From the NCBI RefSeq assembly GCF_040676675.1, contig NZ_JBFAPK010000029.1, positions 54,717 to 118,716 of the forward strand: a DNA stretch of 64,000 nucleotides, in the 5' to 3' direction. The position numbers and the translations under genes were made by a program. The DNA is from JBFAPK01 sp040676675 (lineage in GTDB: Bacteria > Actinomycetota > Actinomycetes > Mycobacteriales > Micromonosporaceae). Shown here in pieces: positions 24,370-33,375 of this stretch (position 1 is the stretch's first letter; the number at the start of each line of letters is the position of its first letter). The notes beneath the pieces were generated by a model. It was given only the letters and a program-made list of their open reading frames with translations, was not told where the DNA came from and made no database searches.

Positions 24370-25614
24370 TCAGCCCCGCAGGTGGCCGTCGCCGGTCACC
24401 ACGTACTTCGTCGAGGTCAGCTCCGGCAGGCCCATGGGGCCGCGCGCGTGCAGCTTCTGGGTGGAGATGCCGATCTCGGCCCCGAAGCCGAACTCGCCGC
24501 CGTCGGTGAAGCGGGTCGACGCGTTCACCATCACGGCCGCCGCGTCGACCCGGGCCACGAACTCGCGCGCCGCCGCGACCGAGTCGGTGACGATCGCCTC
24601 GGTGTGCCCGGTGCCGTACCGGCGGATGTGCTCGACCGCCGCGGCGAGCGAGCCGACGACGGCGGCCGAGATGTCCGCGGAGAGGTACTCGGTGCCCCAG
24701 TCCTCCTCGGTGGCCGGCACGACGGCCGCGGAGTGGGCGGCCACCTCGGGCGAGCCGTGCACGGTGACGCCGGCCTCGGCGAGCGCGGCCAGCACCCGGG
24801 GCAGGAAGGCGTCGGCGACGTCGGCGTGCACCAGCAGCGACTCGGCGGTGTTGCAGGTCGACAGGCGCTGGGTCTTGGAGTTGAGCACGACCGCCAGCGC
24901 CTTGTCGAGGTCGGCGGCGGCGTCCACGTAGACGTGGCAGTTGCCGACACCCGTCTCGATCACCGGCACCGTCGACTCCTCGACCACGGTACGGATCAGC
25001 GAGGCGCCGCCGCGCGGGATCAGCACGTCGACCAGGCCGCGGGCGCGCATCAGCTCCTTGACCGAGTCGCGGGAACTGGCGTCGAGCAGCTGCACCGCGT
25101 CCGCCGGCAGGCCGGCGCCGGCGACCGCGTCCCGGAGCACCTCGACCAGCGCCGCGTTGGAGCGCGCGGCCGACGACGAGCCGCGCAGCAGCGCCGCGTT
25201 GCCCGACTTCAGGCAGATGCCGGCGGCGTCGACGGTGACGTTGGGGCGCGCCTCGTAGATGATCCCGACCACCCCGAACGGCACCCGGATCTGCCGCAGC
25301 TCCAGGCCGTTCGGCAGGGTCGTGCCGCGGACCACCTCGCCGACCGGGTCGGCGAGCGCGGCCATCTCCCGCAGCGCGTCGGCGATGCCGGCGACCCGCG
25401 CCTCGCTCAGCGCGAGCCGGTCCAGGATCGCGGCGGAGAGGCCGTTCTCGCGGCCGGCGTCGAGGTCTTCCGCGTTGGCCGCCAGGATCTCCGGCGTACG
25501 GGCGACCAGCGCGTCCGCCATCGCGTGCAGCGCCCGGTCCTTGGTGGCCCGGGTGGCGGTGGCCAGCGCGCTCGCCGCCTCGCGGGCTCGCCGCGCCTGC
25601 TCGGTGACGCTCAT
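24370..25614 (-). CDS. proA: Gamma-glutamyl phosphate reductase
   Basis: A 414-residue enzyme of the aldehyde dehydrogenase superfamily that reduces glutamyl-5-phosphate to glutamate semialdehyde in proline synthesis. Features are the N-terminal helices (ARREAAS-type, AILAANAEDL), the catalytic Cys in LSTCNTAESLL (~270) and the ARGPMGLPELTSTKYV C-terminal signature (~389-404). ATG start at 25614. It is downstream of proB on the same strand, with 56 bases between, so the two probably form an operon. Confidence 0.95.
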   Translation of the reverse strand: MSVTEQARRAREAASALATATRATKDRALHAMADALVARTPEILAANAEDLDAGRENGLSAAILDRLALSEARVAGIADALREMAALADPVGEVVRGTTLPNGLELRQIRVPFGVVGIIYEARPNVTVDAAGICLKSGNAALLRGSSSAARSNAALVEVLRDAVAGAGLPADAVQLLDASSRDSVKELMRARGLVDVLIPRGGASLIRTVVEESTVPVIETGVGNCHVYVDAAADLDKALAVVLNSKTQRLSTCNTAESLLVHADVADAFLPRVLAALAEAGVTVHGSPEVAAHSAAVVPATEEDWGTEYLSADISAAVVGSLAAAVEHIRRYGTGHTEAIVTDSVAAAREFVARVDAAAVMVNASTRFTDGGEFGFGAEIGISTQKLHARGPMGLPELTSTKYVVTGDGHLRG

Positions 25615-25670
25615 CTTGAGCTCCTCTGGGTGTCTGGCAGAGCCTCCCGGTGCGGGAAACGGCCCTTAAC

Positions 25671-26780
25671 TCACAGTAGGACCAGGTCGTCGCGGTGGAC
25701 GACCTCGCGTTCGTACGCCGGGCCGAGCGCCGCGGCCAGCTCGCCGGTCGAGCGGCCGAGCAGGCCCGGCAGCTCCACCGCGTCGTAGTTGACCAGCCCG
25801 CGGGCCACCGGGGCGCCGGCGCTGTCGACCAGGTCGACCGGGTCGCCCGCGGTGAAGGCGCCGTCGACGGCCGTGATCCCGGCCGGCAGCAGGGACTTGC
25901 GGCGGGCCACCACGGCCTGCACCGCGCCCGGATCCAGGTGCAGCCGCCCGCGCGGCGAGGTGGCGTGGGCCAGCCAGAAGAGCCGCGCGGCCGGGCGCTG
26001 CCGGACCCGGTGGAAGAAGGTACCGACGGGCTCGCCCGCGAGGGCGGCACCGGCCAGCGGCGCGGCGGTGAGGACGACCGGGATGCCGAAGCCGGTGGCG
26101 ATCCGGGCCGCCTCGACCTTGGTGACCATGCCACCGGTACCGACGCCGGAGCGGCCCGCCTTGCCGATGGCGACCGAGGCCAGGTCCTCCTCGCCGCGTA
26201 CCTCGGTGACCCGTTCGGTGCCGGGGCGGGCGGGATCGCCGGTGTAGAGGGCATCCACGTCGGAGAGGAGCACCAGCAGGTCGGCGTCGACCAGCGCGGC
26301 CACCAGCGCGGCGAGCCGGTCGTTGTCGCCGAAGCGGATCTCGTCGGTGGCGACGGTGTCGTTCTCGTTGACGATCGGCACCGCGCCCAGGTCGAGCAGC
26401 TTGCGCAGGGTGCGGTACGCGTTGCGGTAGTGCACGCGGCGGGTCACGTCGTCGACGGTGAGCAGGACCTGGCCGACGGTCAGCCCGTGCCGGGCGAAGC
26501 TGGCCGCGTACCGGCCGATCAGCAGCCCCTGCCCGACGCTGGCGGCGGCCTGCTGGGTGGCGAGGTCGCGCGGTCGGCGCGGCAGTCCGAGCGGGGAGAG
26601 GCCGGTGGCGATCGCGCCGGAGGAGACGAGTACGACCTCGCGGCCGCCGGCCGCCAGGCCGCCCAGTACGTCGGTGAGGGCGTCCACCCGGCCGGCGTCG
26701 AGACCGCCCGTCGCGGTGGTCAGCGACGACGAGCCGATCTTTATCACGATCCGTCGTGCCGAGATGACTGCTTCGCGCAC
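25671..26780 (-). CDS. proB: Glutamate 5-kinase
   Basis: A 369-residue enzyme that phosphorylates glutamate in the first step of proline synthesis. The amino-acid kinase domain has RIVIKIGSSSLT (~10-21), VLVSSGAIATG (~49-59) and IVNENDTVAT (~140-149). A C-terminal PUA domain follows (~275-369), as in the classical enzyme. GTG 26780 is chosen because residue numbering then matches the normal length; the open frame runs far upstream but is low in motif content. Feedback by proline is known for the family. Confidence 0.94.
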   Translation of the reverse strand: MREAVISARRIVIKIGSSSLTTATGGLDAGRVDALTDVLGGLAAGGREVVLVSSGAIATGLSPLGLPRRPRDLATQQAAASVGQGLLIGRYAASFARHGLTVGQVLLTVDDVTRRVHYRNAYRTLRKLLDLGAVPIVNENDTVATDEIRFGDNDRLAALVAALVDADLLVLLSDVDALYTGDPARPGTERVTEVRGEEDLASVAIGKAGRSGVGTGGMVTKVEAARIATGFGIPVVLTAAPLAGAALAGEPVGTFFHRVRQRPAARLFWLAHATSPRGRLHLDPGAVQAVVARRKSLLPAGITAVDGAFTAGDPVDLVDSAGAPVARGLVNYDAVELPGLLGRSTGELAAALGPAYEREVVHRDDLVLL

Positions 26781-26841
26781 CCGCCCATTCTGCGCGGTCG
26801 CGTACCCATGATCAGCCCCGGTTCCCATATCGTGGCCAGCT

Positions 26842-27153
26842 GTGACACCGGAGGAGTACGTCGAGGCCGTGCTCGCCCTCGTCGAGCGGATCCCACCCGG
26901 GCGGGTGATGTCGTACGGGGCGATCGCGGACCACCTGGCGGAACGGTCGGGCCGGGAGTCCGCCCGGCTGGTCGGGACGATCATGGCGCGGCACGGTGGC
27001 GGTGTTCCCTGGCACCGGGTGGTCAACGCCTCCGGCCGGTTGCCGCCGGGCCACGAGGACGAGGCGCGGCAGCGGCTGCGCGCCGAGGGGACTCCGCTGC
27101 GCGGCGCCGGGGTGGACCTGCGCGCCGCCGCCTGGTACCCCGACGAACCCTGA
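26842..27153 (+). CDS. Alkyltransferase-like protein (MGMT fold, no active Cys)
   Basis: A 103-residue MGMT-type DNA-binding domain. The normal PCHRV active-site motif reads PWHRVV (Trp57), so it cannot transfer alkyl groups. In the known ATL proteins this variant binds alkylated guanine and flags it for nucleotide excision repair. GTG start at 26842, divergent from proB with a 61-base gap. Confidence 0.88.
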   Translation: MTPEEYVEAVLALVERIPPGRVMSYGAIADHLAERSGRESARLVGTIMARHGGGVPWHRVVNASGRLPPGHEDEARQRLRAEGTPLRGAGVDLRAAAWYPDEP

Positions 27154-27228
27154 CCGACGGGTCGGGCGGCGGATTCGAGGCGTACGCGGGTGCCGCCGGA
27201 GGCGGTGTCGTCGTTAGCATCCGCCGCC

Positions 27229-28602
27229 ATGAACGTCTCGCCGGCCGCGTCCGCCGCCACGAACCCCGCGCCGGCGTCGCCGGGCCTGCCCCGCCGGGTC
27301 CACGCGGGGTACGCGCTCGGCTCGCTCGCCACCGGCGCCTTCGGTACCGTCCCGGGTCTGCTGCTGCTGCCGTACCTGACGGACACGCTGGGCGTCGCCG
27401 CCGGGGTCGCCGCGCTGCTGGTGCTCGGCCCCAAGGCGTGGGACGTGCTGGTGAACCCGGTCGCCGGTCGGATCTCGGACCGGACCCGCTCCCGGTGGGG
27501 CGCCCGGCGGCCGTACCTGCTCTTCGGCGGTCTCGCGCTGGCGCTGCTCTTCGTGGCGATCTTCGCGGCGCCGTGGCGCGCCGGGCCGGCCGCCGCCGCG
27601 TACGTCGCCGTCGCGTTCCTGGCCACCGCGACGGCGTACGCCTTCTTCCAGGTGCCGTACGTGGCGATGCCGGCCGAACTCACCGACGACTACCAGGAGC
27701 GGACCCGCCTGATGACCTGGCGGATCGCGCTGCTGGCGCTGGCCATCCTGGCCTCCGGCGCGCTCGCCCCGGTGGTGGTCACCGCCGGCGGGGGCGGCGT
27801 CGTCGGGCACCGCTGGATGGGGCTCTTCGTCGCGGCCCTGATCGTGGTCGGCGCGCTCGGCGCGTTCGCGGGCACCCGGGGCGCGCCGGCCGCGCGGGTC
27901 GAGCGCAGCGAGCCGACGCTGCGCGCGCAGCTCGCCGTGGCCGCCCGGAACCGGCCGTTCCGGCTGCTACTGCTCTGTTTCGTGGTGCAGTCGGCCGGGG
28001 TGGCCACGGTGCTCGCGGGCGTGGACTACTTCGCCGAACAGGTGCTGCGCAGCCCGGGGAGCGGGCCGACCCTGCTCTTCGCCTGCTTCGTCGGACCGGC
28101 GCTGCTGGTGATGCCGTTCTGGCGCCGGGCCGGCGCCCGGCTCGGCAAGCTCCGGGCGCTGGTCTGGGCCTCGTCGATCCTCGCCGTCGGCACGCTGGCG
28201 CTGGTCGCCGCGCCGGTGCTGCCGCCGGTCGCGGTCTACGCCATGGTCGCCGCGGTCGGCGCCGGCTACGCGGGCCAGCAGGTCTTCGCGCTGGCGATGC
28301 TGCCGGACTGCATCGCGTACGACACGATGGTCACCGGGCGCCGCCAGGCCGGGGTCTTCACCGGGCTCTGGACGGCGGGCGAGACCTTCGGGCTGGCCCT
28401 CGGGCCGGGCCTCTACGGCCTGGTGCTCCAGCTCTCCGGCTACGTCTCGTCGGCCACCGGCGTCGCCGCGGCGCAGCCCGCCTCGGCCCGGCTCGGCGTG
28501 CTGCTGGGCTTCACCGTGCTGCCCGCGCTGCTGGTCGGGCTGGCCGTGCTGCCGCTGCGCGGGTACGACCTGACGCCCGAGCGCCTCGCCGCGGTGCGGT
28601 AG
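27229..28602 (+). CDS. MFS transporter, GPH (glycoside-pentoside-hexuronide:cation) type
   Basis: A 457-residue, 12-TM transporter. Typical motifs are KAWDVLVNPVAGRISDRTRSRWGARRPYL (split as ~67-83 and ~84-96) and QVPYVAMPAELTDDY (~145-159). These features are seen in MelB-like sugar symporters. ATG 27229 is preferred; an upstream GTG is in frame. Sugar substrate is not predicted and no glycosidase gene lies nearby. A PLP decarboxylase gene follows on the same strand after 129 bases. Confidence 0.84.
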   Translation: MNVSPAASAATNPAPASPGLPRRVHAGYALGSLATGAFGTVPGLLLLPYLTDTLGVAAGVAALLVLGPKAWDVLVNPVAGRISDRTRSRWGARRPYLLFGGLALALLFVAIFAAPWRAGPAAAAYVAVAFLATATAYAFFQVPYVAMPAELTDDYQERTRLMTWRIALLALAILASGALAPVVVTAGGGGVVGHRWMGLFVAALIVVGALGAFAGTRGAPAARVERSEPTLRAQLAVAARNRPFRLLLLCFVVQSAGVATVLAGVDYFAEQVLRSPGSGPTLLFACFVGPALLVMPFWRRAGARLGKLRALVWASSILAVGTLALVAAPVLPPVAVYAMVAAVGAGYAGQQVFALAMLPDCIAYDTMVTGRRQAGVFTGLWTAGETFGLALGPGLYGLVLQLSGYVSSATGVAAAQPASARLGVLLGFTVLPALLVGLAVLPLRGYDLTPERLAAVR

Positions 28603-28619
28603 CGGCCCGGCGGTCGGCG

Positions 28620-28684
28620 TCCGCGGTGGACGGTGGGGCGGCTGGCCGCCGCGCGGTAGCGGCCGGGCGGCTGGCCGCCGCGCG
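28620..28684 (+). repeat. Short GC-rich direct repeats between transporter and decarboxylase genes
   Basis: GCGGCTGGCCGCCGCGCG occurs twice, about 30 bases apart, with flanking GCGGTAGCGGCC(C)GG elements. The site is a small low-complexity repeat in a 129-base intergenic gap, with no clear function. Confidence 0.5.
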
Positions 28685-28731
28685 TGATCGGGTCGAGCCG
28701 CGGGCCGGTACCGGCTGTTACGGTGACCGCC

Positions 28732-30192
28732 ATGATCGAGGCGCTGCCGCCCGAGGGCGTACCCGCCGGACAGGTACTCGCCGAGATCCGCGAGCTGCGC
28801 GCCGCGGACCGGCCGACCCACGGCGGCCGGCTCTTCGCGTACGTCTACGACCCGGGCGTGCCCGGCCTGGACGAGCTGGCCATGTCGGCGTACGCCCTCG
28901 CGGCGCACGTCAACGGCCTGGACCCGACGGCCTTCCCGTCGCTGCTGGCGATGGAGAACGCCGTGGTCGGGGCCGCCGCCCGGGTGCTCGGCGCCGGACC
29001 GGGTACCGACGCCGAGGCGGCCGTCGGGAGCGTCACCAGCGGTGGGACCGAGTCGCTGATCCTCGCGGTCAAGGCCGCCCGGGACGCGCGTCCCGACGTC
29101 GCCGCGCCCCGGATCACCGCCCCGGTCACCGCGCACGCGGCGTTCGCCAAGGCGGCGCACTACCTCGGCGTCGGGCTCGACCCGGTGCCCGTCTCGCCGG
29201 TGACGCTGCGGCCGGAGCCGGCCGACGTCGCCGCCGTGATCGGGCCCTCCACCGTGCTGGTGGCCTGCTCGGCACCGTCGTACGCGCACGGCGTGGTCGA
29301 CCCGGTGGCCGAGATCGCGGCGGTCGCGGCGGACGCCGGGGTGCGCTGCCACGTGGACGCCTGCTTCGGCGGCTGGACGCTGCCCTGGCTGCGCCGGCTC
29401 GGCGTGCCGGTGCCGCCGTTCGACTTCTCCGTGCCGGGGGTCACCTCGATCTCGGTCGACCTGCACAAGTACGCGTACGCCCCGAAGGGCGTCTCGGTGT
29501 TGCTGCACCGGGACGCCGAGCTGCGCCGGCCGCAGTTCTTCGCCTACGCGGACTGGCCCGGGTACACCATGATCAATCCGGTGATCTCGTCGACCCGCTC
29601 GGGCGGCCCGGTCGCCGCCGCGTACGCCACGCTGCGGCATCTCGGCGACGCGGGATATCTCGCGCTGGCCCGTACCACCCTCGACGCGGTCCGCGACCTG
29701 GCCGCCGCCGTCGCCTCGGTCGACGGGCTGCGCCCGGTGGCCGAGCCGGAGTCCACCGTGGTCTGCTTCACCTCCGCCGACCCGGAGCTGGACCTCTTCG
29801 TCCTCGCCGACGAGCTGACCGCCCGCGGCTGGCACACCCAGCCCCAGTTCCGGTACGGCGAGCTGCCGGCGAGCATCCACCTGACGGTCACCGCCTCGGT
29901 GGCGCCCCGGGTGGCGGAGTTCGGCCCGGACCTGGCCGCCGCGGCGGTCGCGGCCCGCGCCGCCGGACCGGTACGACTCCCGGAGCAGCTGCGCGCCCTC
30001 GCCGGCTCGCTCGCCCCGGAGCGGCTCACCCCCGAGCTGGTGGCCGGGCTCGCCGCCGAGCTGGGACTCGGAAGCGGGCCGTTGCCGGACCGTACGGCCG
30101 TGTTGAACACCCTGCTCGACGCCGTCTCGCCCGAGGTACGGGAGCGGCTCTTCGTCGAGTTCCTGAGCCTGGTGCAGCGCCCGACCTACTGA
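28732..30192 (+). CDS. Pyridoxal-phosphate-dependent decarboxylase / sphingosine-phosphate-lyase-like
   Basis: A 486-residue fold-type I PLP enzyme. SVTSGGTESLILAVKAAR (~101-118) binds the cofactor phosphate, DACFGGW (~209-215) contains the pyridine-N partner Asp, and SVDLHKYAYAPKG (Lys ~246) carries the Schiff-base Lys. The DLHKYAYAPKG form is typical of sphingosine-1-phosphate lyase-like members of group II. Whether it is a decarboxylase of an amino acid or a lyase of phospho-sphingoid substrates cannot be told. ATG 28732. Ends convergently with a MarR gene. Confidence 0.86.
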   Translation: MIEALPPEGVPAGQVLAEIRELRAADRPTHGGRLFAYVYDPGVPGLDELAMSAYALAAHVNGLDPTAFPSLLAMENAVVGAAARVLGAGPGTDAEAAVGSVTSGGTESLILAVKAARDARPDVAAPRITAPVTAHAAFAKAAHYLGVGLDPVPVSPVTLRPEPADVAAVIGPSTVLVACSAPSYAHGVVDPVAEIAAVAADAGVRCHVDACFGGWTLPWLRRLGVPVPPFDFSVPGVTSISVDLHKYAYAPKGVSVLLHRDAELRRPQFFAYADWPGYTMINPVISSTRSGGPVAAAYATLRHLGDAGYLALARTTLDAVRDLAAAVASVDGLRPVAEPESTVVCFTSADPELDLFVLADELTARGWHTQPQFRYGELPASIHLTVTASVAPRVAEFGPDLAAAAVAARAAGPVRLPEQLRALAGSLAPERLTPELVAGLAAELGLGSGPLPDRTAVLNTLLDAVSPEVRERLFVEFLSLVQRPTY

Positions 30193-30228
30193 GCGGCGCG
30201 AGAACAGCGACGTCGGGAACCTCGTACG

Positions 30229-30690
30229 TCACGGGGCGGACGGCCGCGTGTCGTGGTGCAGCAGGACCCGCCGGAGCAGGTCGTGGAGCAGGTCGCGCTC
30301 GGCGGCGCTGAGCGGGGCGAGCACCTCGTCGTGGGTCTCCTCGGCGGCCCGGTCCACCGCCGCGAGCGCCGACTCGCCGGCCGGGGTCAGCGAGATCAGC
30401 CAGCGCCGCCGGTCGGCGGGATCCCGGCGCCGCGTGACGCGTCCGGCCGACTCCAGGTCGTCGAGGACCGCGACCAGGTCGCTCGGGTCGATGCCGAGCC
30501 GGGTACCGAGGTCCCGCTGGATGGCCGGACCGAAGTCGGCGAGCGCGGTCAGCACCGCCACGTGCCAGAGCCGGAGCTGTTCCCGGGCGAGGCGGTCGCC
30601 GAGCCGGGCCCGGGCGAGCCGGCCCGTCTTCGACAGCAGGAACGTCGTGATGGCCAGGAGCCGGGGCGGCCAGCCGGAGTTCTCGTCCAC
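30229..30690 (-). CDS. MarR-family transcriptional regulator
   Basis: A 153-residue winged-helix protein: the HTH segment (GTRLGIDPSDLVAVLDDLESAG, ~58-79) precedes a wing with RRDPADRRRWLISLTPAG (~84-101), the MarR hallmark. GTG 30690 gives the most normal length; a TTG at 30714 is also in frame. It is divergent from the VOC protein gene and the palindromes at 30711-30721 and 30728-30740 lie between. It is likely auto-regulated. Confidence 0.88.
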   Translation of the reverse strand: MDENSGWPPRLLAITTFLLSKTGRLARARLGDRLAREQLRLWHVAVLTALADFGPAIQRDLGTRLGIDPSDLVAVLDDLESAGRVTRRRDPADRRRWLISLTPAGESALAAVDRAAEETHDEVLAPLSAAERDLLHDLLRRVLLHHDTRPSAP

Positions 30691-30710
30691 GCGCCTATGG
30701 TAGGACAGCA

Positions 30711-30740
30711 CCAATCATTGGAGTAGCCCAACTATCTTGG
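30711..30740. promoter_or_regulatory. Putative MarR operator pair (CCAA...TTGG)
   Basis: CCAATCATTGG (30711-30721, perfect 11-base palindrome) and CCAACTATCTTGG (30728-30740) share CCAA/TTGG half-sites. The short gap between the divergent MarR and VOC genes makes them candidates for MarR binding. Confidence 0.5.
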
Positions 30741-30748
30741 AGGACGCC

Positions 30749-31243
30749 ATGGGCTCGCTGTATCCGCGACTGCTGGTCCGCCGGTTCGACGCCGCCTTCC
30801 GGTTCTACCGGGGGATCCTGCCGGCGCTGCTCGGCGCCGAACTGGCCCGCGGCGAGGAGTCCGGTCCGTACGCCAGCTGGGACCTCGACGGTCGCACGCT
30901 GCTCGCCCTCTTCGACCGCGACGCGATGGGCGCGGCGTTGGGCGTCACCGGTCCGGCCGGCGGTGGCACCGGCGCCGCGGGCCCGGGCGACGCGGCGGGC
31001 CGCGGCGCGGGCGACGCGGGTACGGGTGGCACGGCGGGTGGTGCCGGGGAGTCCGACGACGTCCCGGGCCGGGCGGTGCTGGTGATCGAGGTGGAGGACG
31101 TCTCCGCCGCGCTCGAACTCGTCCTCGACCACGGTGGCCGGACCGTCGTACCCGTGCGGGCCCGTCCGGCCTGGGGCCCGACCGCCCGTACCGCCCACGC
31201 GGCGGATCCGGAGGGGAACCTGCTCGAACTCCAGTCGTACTGA
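30749..31243 (+). CDS. VOC (glyoxalase/bleomycin-resistance) family protein
   Basis: A 164-residue protein. VRRFDAAFRFYRGILPALLG (~9-28) and the C-terminal DPEGNLLELQSY (~153-164) fit the paired beta-alpha-beta modules of the VOC superfamily. A 40-residue Gly/Ala-rich insert (~70-110) interrupts the domain. ATG 30749 follows GGAGG. It lies opposite MarR, so it may be regulated by it and detoxify a small compound. Substrate unknown. Confidence 0.8.
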   Translation: MGSLYPRLLVRRFDAAFRFYRGILPALLGAELARGEESGPYASWDLDGRTLLALFDRDAMGAALGVTGPAGGGTGAAGPGDAAGRGAGDAGTGGTAGGAGESDDVPGRAVLVIEVEDVSAALELVLDHGGRTVVPVRARPAWGPTARTAHAADPEGNLLELQSY

Positions 31244-31323
31244 CGGCGCCCGCCGTCGCCCCACGGGCCGGATCGGCGGGCTGTGGTTGACTGTGGGCTG
31301 GCGGTTCCGGAAGGAGGCGTGTC

Positions 31324-31935
31324 GTGCAGCTGCCCGGAGTGCTCGGTGAGCCGATCCGGTTCGTGCTCAACTGGGGGCGTCGTTACTCGCTGTGGGTCTT
31401 CAACTTCGGGTTGGCCTGCTGCGCGATCGAGTTCATCGCCACCAGCATGGGCCGGCACGACTTCATCCGGCTCGGCGTGATCCCGTTCGCGCACGGCCCC
31501 CGGCAGGCCGACCTGATGGTGGTCTCCGGCACGGTCACCGACAAGATGGCGCCGGCGATCAAGCGCCTCTACGACCAGATGCCGGAGCCGAAGTACGTCA
31601 TCTCCTTCGGCGCCTGCTCCAACTGCGGCGGACCGTACTGGGACTCCTACTCGGTGACCAAGGGCGTGGACCAGATCATCCCCGTCGACGTCTACGTACC
31701 CGGTTGTCCGCCCCGCCCGGAGGCGCTGCTACACGGCATCCTGCGGCTACAGGAGAAGATCGCCGCCGAGCGGTCCGGCATCGGGGGCGTGCACCGGCCG
31801 GACCCGCTCGCCGCGCCGGCCGCCGGGGCGCCGGCCGCGGAGGCACCGACCCTGCCGGCCACGCCGACCGCCGAGGCGCTGACCGCGCCGCTGGTCCGCC
31901 CCCCGGAGAAGCCGGTACCGCCCCCGGGCGACTGA
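31324..31935 (+). CDS. nuoB2: NADH-quinone oxidoreductase subunit B-like (accessory cluster)
   Basis: A 203-residue NuoB-family protein. All N2 iron-sulfur ligands are present (CC at 32-33, C98 in GACSNCGG, C128 in VPGCPPRP). The C-terminal ~45 residues are Ala/Pro-rich and not part of the family core. GTG 31324 is preceded by AAGGAGG. It is the first gene of a partial second complex I cluster; three unrelated genes separate it from nuoC. The name with suffix 2 reflects context; the primary nuo operon is not in the window. Confidence 0.9.
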   Translation: MQLPGVLGEPIRFVLNWGRRYSLWVFNFGLACCAIEFIATSMGRHDFIRLGVIPFAHGPRQADLMVVSGTVTDKMAPAIKRLYDQMPEPKYVISFGACSNCGGPYWDSYSVTKGVDQIIPVDVYVPGCPPRPEALLHGILRLQEKIAAERSGIGGVHRPDPLAAPAAGAPAAEAPTLPATPTAEALTAPLVRPPEKPVPPPGD

Positions 31936-32027
31936 TCCCAACGTACCCGAGCGGGGGTGTCCCCGCGGACGGCCGAGGGGTCCGGCCGGCCAACGGGCCG
32001 GTCGCCGTCGAGCGAAGATGATCTCTC

Positions 32028-33368
32028 TTGTGGCGCGGGGTGGCTAACCTGCCGCTGGTGGAGACCGAACAACGGGCCGCGCGCATCGTCGACGTACTGA
32101 TCGACGAGTTCGGCGCGCTGATGGCCCTGGACCCCGCGGCGTTCCGCCGCAAGTTCCGCAAGATGGCCGCCTCCCCGTTCGCCTTCTACCGGGGCAGCGC
32201 GGCGCTCTTCTACGCCGACCTGATCGGCGACTTCGCCGACGACCGCTACCTCGACGAGCGGACCAGCCGCGTGTGGATCCACGGTGACCTGCACGCCGAG
32301 AACTTCGGCACCTACATGAACGCCTCCGGCCAGCTCGTCTTCAACGTCAACGACTTCGACGAGGCGTACGTCGGGCCGTTCTCCTGGGACCTCAAGCGCT
32401 TCGCGGCCAGCGTGGCGCTGATCGGGTACGTCAAGGCCCTCTCCGACCAGGTCATCACCGATTTGGTGACCCGTTTCGCCGCCGCCTACCTGACCGAGCT
32501 GCGGGCGCTCGCGGCCGGGGGCGACGACGCGATCGGCTCGATCACGCTGGCCAACGCCGACGGGGTGCTGCGCACGGTGTTGCAGCGGGCCCGGCTCAAC
32601 ACCCGGGTGGAGCTGCTCGCCACGCAGACGACGATCGACAACTACGAGCGTCGCTTCTCCCTGGGAGAGGGGGTGTTCGAGGTCGACGAGCCGACCCGGG
32701 CGCGGGTCGTCGCGGCGTTCGAGCGGTACCTGGCGACCCTGCCCGTCGCGTCCGCCGCGCAGCGACCGGTCGCCGCGCACGTCAAGGACGTGGTGCTGCG
32801 CAAGGGCGTGGGGATCGGGTCGGCCGGCCTGCCGTCGTACAACCTGCTGCTGGAGGGGCACACCCAGGCGCTGGAGAACGACGTCGTGATCTACATGAAG
32901 CAGGCCCAGGTCCCCGCCGTGGCGCGGCACATCGCCGATGGGCGGGTCCGGGGCTACTTCCAGCACCAGGGACACCGCACGGCGGAATCCCAGCGGGCCC
33001 TGCAGGCGCACGCCGACCCGTGGCTGGGCTACACCGAACTGGACGGCACGGGCCAGCTCGTCGCCGAGGTCTCCCCGTACGCGGCCGACCTCGACTGGTC
33101 GGACGTCAACGAGGTGGCGGAGCTGGCCGGCGTGATCGGCGACCTCGGCCGGGCGGTGGCCCGGATGCACTCGGTCGCCGACGACGAGTCGAGCCACGAC
33201 CTGGTGGACTTCTCCACCGAGGAGGCGATCGTGGCGCAGATCGGCCGGGACGAGGCGGGGTTCGCGGCACACCTGGTCGACTTCGCACACGACTACGGAC
33301 TGCGGGCCCGGCGGGACCACGAGATCTTCGTGGACCTCTTCCGCAACGGTCGGCTGCCCGGCATCTGA
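32028..33368 (+). CDS. DUF2252 protein
   Basis: A 446-residue protein of the DUF2252 family. Its pattern WIHGDLHAENFGTYMN (~84-99) and NVNDFDEAYVGPFSWDLKRF (~106-125) recalls the catalytic loop and DFD-like metal site of aminoglycoside-kinase-fold enzymes, so it may phosphorylate a small molecule. Start uncertain: TTG 32028, GTG 32040 or GTG 32058 are in frame. It is placed inside the accessory nuo cluster, with no known tie to respiration. Confidence 0.82.
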   Translation: MWRGVANLPLVETEQRAARIVDVLIDEFGALMALDPAAFRRKFRKMAASPFAFYRGSAALFYADLIGDFADDRYLDERTSRVWIHGDLHAENFGTYMNASGQLVFNVNDFDEAYVGPFSWDLKRFAASVALIGYVKALSDQVITDLVTRFAAAYLTELRALAAGGDDAIGSITLANADGVLRTVLQRARLNTRVELLATQTTIDNYERRFSLGEGVFEVDEPTRARVVAAFERYLATLPVASAAQRPVAAHVKDVVLRKGVGIGSAGLPSYNLLLEGHTQALENDVVIYMKQAQVPAVARHIADGRVRGYFQHQGHRTAESQRALQAHADPWLGYTELDGTGQLVAEVSPYAADLDWSDVNEVAELAGVIGDLGRAVARMHSVADDESSHDLVDFSTEEAIVAQIGRDEAGFAAHLVDFAHDYGLRARRDHEIFVDLFRNGRLPGI

Positions 33369-33375
33369 CCCGGCG

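Noticed and set aside
25695..30311. A 1,538-codon open frame on the plus strand
   Set aside because: It crosses proB (minus), the ATL gene, the GPH transporter and the decarboxylase in wrong frames. High GC removes stops; composition is Arg/Ala/Gly shadow-like.
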